Origin: an uncultured Pelagibacteraceae bacterium
GTDB lineage: Bacteria; Pseudomonadota; Alphaproteobacteria; Pelagibacterales; AG-422-B15
DNA: 64,000 nt
Reading direction: 5' to 3'
Assembly: GCA_902619105.1 (NCBI GenBank)
Contig: CACNCV010000003.1
Location: 62,001-126,000 of the forward strand
Of the stretch, positions 58,493-64,000 are shown piece after piece. The notes under the pieces are model-generated. The model saw nothing but the letters and a program-made list of their open reading frames with translations, ran no database searches and was not told where the DNA came from. Numbering within the stretch: the first letter of the stretch is position 1; every line of letters begins with the position of its first letter. The position numbers were made by a program, and so were the translations under genes.

Positions 58493-59391
58493 CGCTGAAT
58501 TGAAAATTTTTCTGGTTGGATCTCTTTCTTAAGAGCAGTTTCACGTCTGAGAATAAATATTGCTGATAAAATAATAAATCCAGCACCGACATAAGTATTC
58601 CACGCAGGTATCTCATTCCAAATCATATAACCAAATATTATTCCATAAATTAAGCTTAGATATTTCAAAGGTGTAACTAAAGAAACTTCAGCATGCTTAA
58701 ATGCTGAGGTCAGAGCAAGGTTTCCAATTCCTCCAAAAATTCCAACTGCTGTTAAAATTCCAAGGTCAAACCAAGATACTGGTATTTTCCATCCTCCAAA
58801 AGGAATTGTAAATAAAGATGCAATGAAACCAAATAAAGTAAAATACCAAGCAATCAAATAGGATGGTTCGGTCTCACTTAATAAACGGATTGAAATTGAT
58901 ACCATCGCAAAGAATACGCAAAATAAAATTGGTAATAACATGTAGACACTAAACTCACTGGATGTTGGATTGATTATGATCAAGACTCCAGCAAAACCAA
59001 TCACAATTGCAATCCATCTTCTTACTCTTACAAGTTCACCGAGTATAAATATTGACAGCAGTGTGCTAAAAATTGGTGATGCAAACGTGAGACTTACAGT
59101 GGTTGCAAGGGGTAAATAATGAAGACTTGCATAAACACAAAAAAGTGCAGCTGTTCCAGTGAATGCTCTAATAAACATCAAGCCGGGTTTAGTAGTATGA
59201 AAAAAATTACCCCACCTTTCTTTAGGCACAACAAGAAAAAGAGGGATCAAGCCCCCTATCATACGTGCCGCAATGACCATGCCTATTGAATATTCTGCAG
59301 TTGTCCATTTTACTGCAATATCCATAATGCTGAAACCTGTAACAGATATCAGCATATAGAGCGCGCCCAACTTAATATTATTTCTGTTCAT
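58489..59391 (-). CDS. EamA/DMT-family transporter
   Basis: Ten-TM EamA pattern; MNRNNIKLGALYMLISVTGFSIMDIAVKW. Confidence 0.85.
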   Translation of the reverse strand: MNRNNIKLGALYMLISVTGFSIMDIAVKWTTAEYSIGMVIAARMIGGLIPLFLVVPKERWGNFFHTTKPGLMFIRAFTGTAALFCVYASLHYLPLATTVSLTFASPIFSTLLSIFILGELVRVRRWIAIVIGFAGVLIIINPTSSEFSVYMLLPILFCVFFAMVSISIRLLSETEPSYLIAWYFTLFGFIASLFTIPFGGWKIPVSWFDLGILTAVGIFGGIGNLALTSAFKHAEVSLVTPLKYLSLIYGIIFGYMIWNEIPAWNTYVGAGFIILSAIFILRRETALKKEIQPEKFSIQR

Positions 59392-59438
59392 ATAGATTTT
59401 ATTAAAATTTAGATTATCATTAATCAATTTTTAAACCT

Positions 59439-60173
59439 ATGAACATTTGGAAATATTTAATAGCAGCTTCTTTAGGGAATATGATAGCAGGCCCTTTGGG
59501 CGCACTTGCATTTACTGCAGGTGCATACTTTCTTGGAAAGAAAACAAACTTTAGAAATCCTGGGGCTAACTTTAATAGTAATCAAGGTGTTTATGCTTTA
59601 GGGCTTGTTGTGCTCTGTGCAAAGTTAGCAAAAGCAGATGGAAGAGTCACTGACGATGAAATCAGAAAATTTAAAAAAATATTTAAAATACCTCAAGAAA
59701 ATATGAAACAGGTTGGAGTAATATGGAAAGAAGCTGCACAAACCAGTGCAGGATTTGAACCTTACGCTCAGCAGTTAAGAGACACTTTTTACCGAACTCC
59801 ACAAATGTTAGAGCAAGTCATATTAGGCCTCTTTGAAATTGGATATGCTGATCATGATTTATCGGCTCCAGAACTAAAATATATAAAAAAAGTTAGCCAG
59901 ATTTTTGGAATTGATCAAGCAACGTTCAATAGATTAAGAAATTCTCGACCTGAATTTGTCAAAGAAGACCCGTACAAGGTGCTTGGTGTTTCTAAGTCTC
60001 AGACGTCTGCAGAAATAAAAAAAGTTTACAGAAATTTAGCTCGCAAAAATCATCCGGATATCGTTCGGGCAAAAGGCATTACTGATAAAAGCCTTATTCA
60101 AAAAGCAAAAGAAAACTTTCAGAGAATTAATGACGCATACGAACAAATTTTAAAAATTAGAGGTGAAAAGTAG
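59439..60173 (+). CDS. DjlA-like co-chaperone (TerB + J domain)
   Basis: TerB-like KLAKADGRVTDDEIRKFKK; J domain DPYKVLGVSKSQTSAEIKKVYRNLARKNHPD. Confidence 0.88.
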   Translation: MNIWKYLIAASLGNMIAGPLGALAFTAGAYFLGKKTNFRNPGANFNSNQGVYALGLVVLCAKLAKADGRVTDDEIRKFKKIFKIPQENMKQVGVIWKEAAQTSAGFEPYAQQLRDTFYRTPQMLEQVILGLFEIGYADHDLSAPELKYIKKVSQIFGIDQATFNRLRNSRPEFVKEDPYKVLGVSKSQTSAEIKKVYRNLARKNHPDIVRAKGITDKSLIQKAKENFQRINDAYEQILKIRGEK

Positions 60174-60232
60174 GCAAAATTCCTATTCTTTTTTATCATT
60201 TTTAAATATGCATTTAGAGCTATAATAACAGC

Positions 60233-60382
60233 ATGGAATTTTTAACATTCATTGCTGTTTGTGTATTAATTTATCTTGTTTATTTAATTCGACAGGACTT
60301 TAAGGATCATTCTGTAAGGATTGAAAGTCAAATGCAGCGTGTTACTGAAGTTGTTATCAAGAACCAAGAAAAGCAAGAATAA
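60233..60382 (+). CDS. Small membrane protein (49 aa)
   Basis: MEFLTFIAVCVLIYLVYLIRQDFKDHSVRIESQMQRVTEVVIKNQEKQE; absent from supplied ORF track. Confidence 0.45.
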   Translation: MEFLTFIAVCVLIYLVYLIRQDFKDHSVRIESQMQRVTEVVIKNQEKQE

Positions 60383-60580
60383 TCACTTCTTTTTACTCCA
60401 ATTATTACGTTTTCTATTTCTAATTAAAGGTGGATACACACCTGTTGATAGATAAATTTTGACGAATCTAAGTTGTAAAAACCAAATTTTTTTTAATACT
60501 TCAATCATTATTTTTGATAATGCATCGCATTCGCTCTTATTTCAATTCAATTTTTTTACAATTTGACTATAAGTAAACTA

Positions 60581-61186
60581 ATGAGCATTGATATTTCTAA
60601 TTACAACAACTGGTTAGATGCGTGGAATGATTTTTACGAAAAAGAAAAGGAATTAGTAGAACTCGATCCTAATGCCGCGCTTGTTTCTTCAGTCGATGCG
60701 GAAGGTAATCCAAACGCACGTGTTATACTCATAAAAGATGTATCAAACAAAGGCTTTGTTTTTTACACAAACTATCAGTCTCAAAAAGGTAAGGAACTTT
60801 TCCATAATAATAAAGGACACCTCACATGGTATAGTCGAGCGCAAGGGGTTTCTATTCGTATTCAAGGTGAAGTACAAAAGATTGATGCTTCAATTTCAGA
60901 CAATTATTTTACATCTCGAGATCGCAACGCTCAAATTTCAGCAAGTATTTCTAAACAGTCAGAAACAGTTGAAAGTAGAGAAGTACTTGATGCTGAATTT
61001 AAAAAATTTGCAGATGATTATGAAGGTAAAGAAATTCCCAGACCTGATCATTGGGGAGGAGTAATTATACAACCTGAAAAAGTAGAAGTCTGGAAAAGCA
61101 GAGACGATTATAAAACAAGACTTCACGATAGGATTGTCTTTACATTATCAAATGATCAATGGATTAAATCAAGACTTTATCCCTAA
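60581..61186 (+). CDS. pdxH: Pyridoxamine 5'-phosphate oxidase
   Basis: NPNARVILIKDVSNKGFVFYTNYQSQKGKEL, RPDHWGGVIIQPEKVEVWKSRDDYKTRLHDRIVF; ATG 60581 chosen over TTG 60563. Confidence 0.95.
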   Translation: MSIDISNYNNWLDAWNDFYEKEKELVELDPNAALVSSVDAEGNPNARVILIKDVSNKGFVFYTNYQSQKGKELFHNNKGHLTWYSRAQGVSIRIQGEVQKIDASISDNYFTSRDRNAQISASISKQSETVESREVLDAEFKKFADDYEGKEIPRPDHWGGVIIQPEKVEVWKSRDDYKTRLHDRIVFTLSNDQWIKSRLYP

Positions 61187-62115
61187 TGACTTATGTAAAT
61201 ATTTCTCAAAATGAGTATGGAGAAAAAATAAAAAAATCTTCTTTGATTACTCTTGGAGTTGTTCTTTTCTTAATTATCATCAAAGCATTTGCGTATTTTG
61301 CTACTGGCTCAATTATAATTTTGTCATTGCTTGCAGATAGTTTTTTTGATCTCATTATCACTCTAACTACATTTATTTTAGTTAGAATATCATTAAAGAA
61401 AAATACTAATGAATACCGTTTTGGTTATGGTAAAGCTGAAGCATTGTCTGCTTTTATAGAGGGAATTGTTATTTTACTAATTTCGATATTCATACTTTAT
61501 ATGGCCTACCAAAACTTTATTGATCCTGAAATTACAATTATTAATTCCGAAATAGCACTTATTGTTATTGCAATCTCAATATTTGCCACTCTTATGTTGG
61601 TGAGGTTTCAAACAAGAATAATGAAAGACACTGCTTCATTAAGTGTGGAGTCTGAAAAGCTTCATTACTTAAGTGATTTATTAACTAATATTGCAGCATT
61701 TGTTGGAATTATGCTTGTAATGTTTGCTGATTTCTCAAGAGCGGATCCATTAATTGCCGCTTTAATTGCGATTTATATGATCTATACAACAATCGCTATT
61801 TTTCAAAAATCAATTGCTGTATTAATTGACCGTGAAATTGATGATGATCTCAAGTCTGAGATATTTGACATTGTAAAAGGCCATAACAAAGTTCTTGGAT
61901 TTCATGATGTTCGTACTCGTCAAAGTGGATCGAGTAAAGGAAAGTTTTTTATGCAAATGCACATTGAGGTCTCAGAGCATGTAAGCTTAGAAGAATCGCA
62001 CAATATTGCTGATCAAGTAGAAGAAAACATACTTAATAAATTTCCAGATGCAGAAATAATTTTACATGTCGATCCAAGTAATGTTATTGAGGAAAAAGAG
62101 TTTGTTGATGCATAA
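61186..62115 (+). CDS. Cation diffusion facilitator (FieF-like)
   Basis: LLADSFFDLIITLTTFILV, YRFGYGKAEALSAF, HDVRTRQSG. Confidence 0.92.
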   Translation: MTYVNISQNEYGEKIKKSSLITLGVVLFLIIIKAFAYFATGSIIILSLLADSFFDLIITLTTFILVRISLKKNTNEYRFGYGKAEALSAFIEGIVILLISIFILYMAYQNFIDPEITIINSEIALIVIAISIFATLMLVRFQTRIMKDTASLSVESEKLHYLSDLLTNIAAFVGIMLVMFADFSRADPLIAALIAIYMIYTTIAIFQKSIAVLIDREIDDDLKSEIFDIVKGHNKVLGFHDVRTRQSGSSKGKFFMQMHIEVSEHVSLEESHNIADQVEENILNKFPDAEIILHVDPSNVIEEKEFVDA

Positions 62116-62593
62116 AATACTGATACCAATATTTCTTCTACTTTTTACAACATTATCAACGTCTTCATCTGACCTTCCTGTTCCTCGATGGGTTTCATTA
62201 AAAGGTGACGCCAACTTAAGAAAAGGACCATTTCCTGAAGCGACAATTATTTATCGCTATCAGTTAAAAGGGTATCCAATGGAGATCATTAGGGATATCG
62301 AAGGCTGGAGGCAGGTTCGTGATCCGAGGGACGGAGTCACAGGCTGGATGGCTCATTTCCTTTTTTCAGGTAAAAGATATGCATTAACATCAAAAGAACC
62401 TTTCAGTTATGGTTATGACAAGCCAACCAAAAATAAGATCCTTGCTAAAATAGATCCTTTTGTTCATGCAAGAATTAATAAGTGTGACTCAAGTTGGTGT
62501 AGGATTACAATCACAGATGATGAGAAGGAAATTAAAGTCTGGATCGAAAAAAATAATTTACTAGGAGTATACCCTCACGAAATTATCAATTAA
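62108..62593 (+). CDS. Exported bacterial SH3 domain protein
   Basis: Signal peptide MHKILIPIFLLLFTTLSTSSS; RWVSLKGDANLRKGPFPEATIIYRYQLKGYPMEIIRDIEGWRQVRD. Confidence 0.85.
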   Translation: MHKILIPIFLLLFTTLSTSSSDLPVPRWVSLKGDANLRKGPFPEATIIYRYQLKGYPMEIIRDIEGWRQVRDPRDGVTGWMAHFLFSGKRYALTSKEPFSYGYDKPTKNKILAKIDPFVHARINKCDSSWCRITITDDEKEIKVWIEKNNLLGVYPHEIIN

Positions 62594-62602
62594 TATTTAT
62601 TA

Positions 62603-63004
62603 ATGATAAGAATTTTTTCTGTTCTAATTTTATTAATCTCTAATTCATTTGCAGATATACAAATAAGAAAACAAAATGACTTATTTTGTTATGATGGTGA
62701 TACATGCTATGTTACATATGAAGGAAAGAAAGATAAAGTTAGACTACTTGATCTAGATACTCCTGAAATTTCAAATCCTAAATGTGAAAAAGAGTATATA
62801 CTTGGGATTGAAGCTCGTGAGTATATTAACCAATTAATTTCAGAAGGGAAAAGAATCGAATTTGAAACCGAATTCAATAGAGACTTTTTCGGTAGAATCC
62901 TATCTTATATAATTGTAGACGGCGAAAACGTTTCAAAATTGATGGTCTCTCACAGTTTAGGAGTTGTGTATGATAAAAATAATAAGAAAGACTGGTGTGA
63001 ATGA
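62603..63004 (+). CDS. Thermonuclease-family (SNase-like) exported nuclease
   Basis: Signal peptide; CYDGDTCYVTYEGKKDKVRLLDLDTPE, NRDFFGRILSYI. Confidence 0.8.
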   Translation: MIRIFSVLILLISNSFADIQIRKQNDLFCYDGDTCYVTYEGKKDKVRLLDLDTPEISNPKCEKEYILGIEAREYINQLISEGKRIEFETEFNRDFFGRILSYIIVDGENVSKLMVSHSLGVVYDKNNKKDWCE

Positions 63005-63276
63005 GCAAAAAAAATAATCCTGTGAAAGATATTGATAAATTAAGCCATTTATTTAATCAAATAAATGAACCCATTGTTTGTGTTAAATGCTCTGATGAAT
63101 TTACATCAGGCCAGACAGACTCAAAGTCACTTCAGGACTACTCAAAATTTGATGTTGGATTTACAAATAGAGGATTTCAAATTTGGTGTAGGAGGCATAA
63201 TGTAAATGTATGCCATTTTAAATTTGGCGATAAACAGCCTGAAGCTGACTTTCGTTGTCTTGAAAAAAGAAAATAA
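63001..63276 (+). CDS. Hypothetical protein (91 aa)
   Basis: Overlaps the thermonuclease gene stop by 4 bp; Cys/His-containing, no recognised family. Confidence 0.55.
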   Translation: MSKKNNPVKDIDKLSHLFNQINEPIVCVKCSDEFTSGQTDSKSLQDYSKFDVGFTNRGFQIWCRRHNVNVCHFKFGDKQPEADFRCLEKRK

Positions 63277-63382
63277 ATTTTTTTACTCTTGTTTTTTTTA
63301 AATCAATGATAATATAAGAATCAAAGAATGGGGCAAACCCCCTGATTTCTTGAAATGCAATGTTTTAAGAGGGAGAAAAAAC

Positions 63383-64000
63383 ATGACTAAAATAGTAATT
63401 TACGATTTAGAAACCTCAGGTATTGACTCGGCTTTTTCATCAATTTTACAAGCCGCTGCAGTGTGTGTAGATGAAAATTTTAACGAAATAGATCGCTTTA
63501 ATTTAAGGGGTAGAATGAAAAAAGAGTACCCAATTCCTCATCCAAAAGCATTGTTGGTAAATGATGTTGGTGTCGATCAACTAAAAAACCACGAAAATTC
63601 TAATTTTGCTTTAATAAGTGAAATCCAAAATAAATTTCTTTCTTGGGGAGAGTGTTTATTTATAGGATACAACTCTATCGGATTTGATGAGCATCATTTA
63701 CGCCAAAGCTTTTATCAATCTGCGTTACCACCTTATTTAACCAACACTAATGGTAATAAAAGAGGAGACGCATTAAAACTCCTACATACTGCTGCTGCAT
63801 CACATCCAAATGCTTTTGTTAGACCTATCAGTGACGATACAGGGAGACCAACATTTCAATTATCTGAGTTTGCAAGAGTAAATAACATCTCGCAGGAAAA
63901 AGCACATGATGCTTTATATGATGTTGAGGCAACATTAGAAGTTTGCAGGCTTATAAAGGAACGATGCCCTGATGTTTGGACTGCCTCTTTACAGACTGCA
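63383..64000 (+). CDS. sbcB: Exodeoxyribonuclease I (SbcB-like), truncated at right edge
   Basis: Open from ATG 63383 to window end: VIYDLETSGIDSAFSSILQAAAV, FIGYNSIGFDEHHLRQSFY, AHDALYDVEATLEVCRLI (DEDDh exonuclease). Confidence 0.88.
   Translation, partial: MTKIVIYDLETSGIDSAFSSILQAAAVCVDENFNEIDRFNLRGRMKKEYPIPHPKALLVNDVGVDQLKNHENSNFALISEIQNKFLSWGECLFIGYNSIGFDEHHLRQSFYQSALPPYLTNTNGNKRGDALKLLHTAAASHPNAFVRPISDDTGRPTFQLSEFARVNNISQEKAHDALYDVEATLEVCRLIKERCPDVWTASLQTA

Noticed and set aside
1-64000. CRISPR arrays, tRNA or rRNA genes
   Set aside because: No regularly spaced repeats and no convincing cloverleaf/TpsiC motifs found by eye; a tRNAscan-SE/CRISPR search would be needed to exclude them formally

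Overview
The window is an AT-rich, gene-dense chromosomal segment from what looks like a streamlined marine alphaproteobacterium. The taxon is inferred from gene content and composition and was not tested. No rRNA, tRNA, CRISPR array, transposase or integrase was found. It starts in the 3' end of a ChvG-like histidine kinase gene, followed by ahcY, tsaE and amgK/murU-like genes. It ends in a truncated exodeoxyribonuclease I gene. Most of it is metabolism and transport: an alkylsulfatase, AmtB, a Liv ABC system, a Pot-type polyamine ABC system, class III aminotransferases, a Rieske oxygenase, GcvT-like and FAD oxidoreductases, and a glutamine-synthetase-family ligase. An SOS-regulated umuDC operon is also present. 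The most unusual locus is about 30.1-38.1 kb. It encodes two paralogous, exported, pentameric ligand-gated ion channel (pLGIC, Cys-loop/Pro-loop superfamily) homologs, each with an N-terminal PDZ-like domain. With them are a CII-like small regulator, a PrsW-family membrane protease overlapping the first channel gene, a small secreted repeat protein and a DUF2130 coiled-coil protein. Other highlights are a Rieske-oxygenase paralog that has lost its Rieske cluster-binding segment (54.5 kb), two matching 18-bp TetR/BetI-like palindromic operators over promoters of the amine-catabolism cluster, and an alphaproteobacterial LexA box (GAAC-N7-GAAC) on the umuDC promoter. All calls come from reading the sequence and family knowledge; no searches were run.
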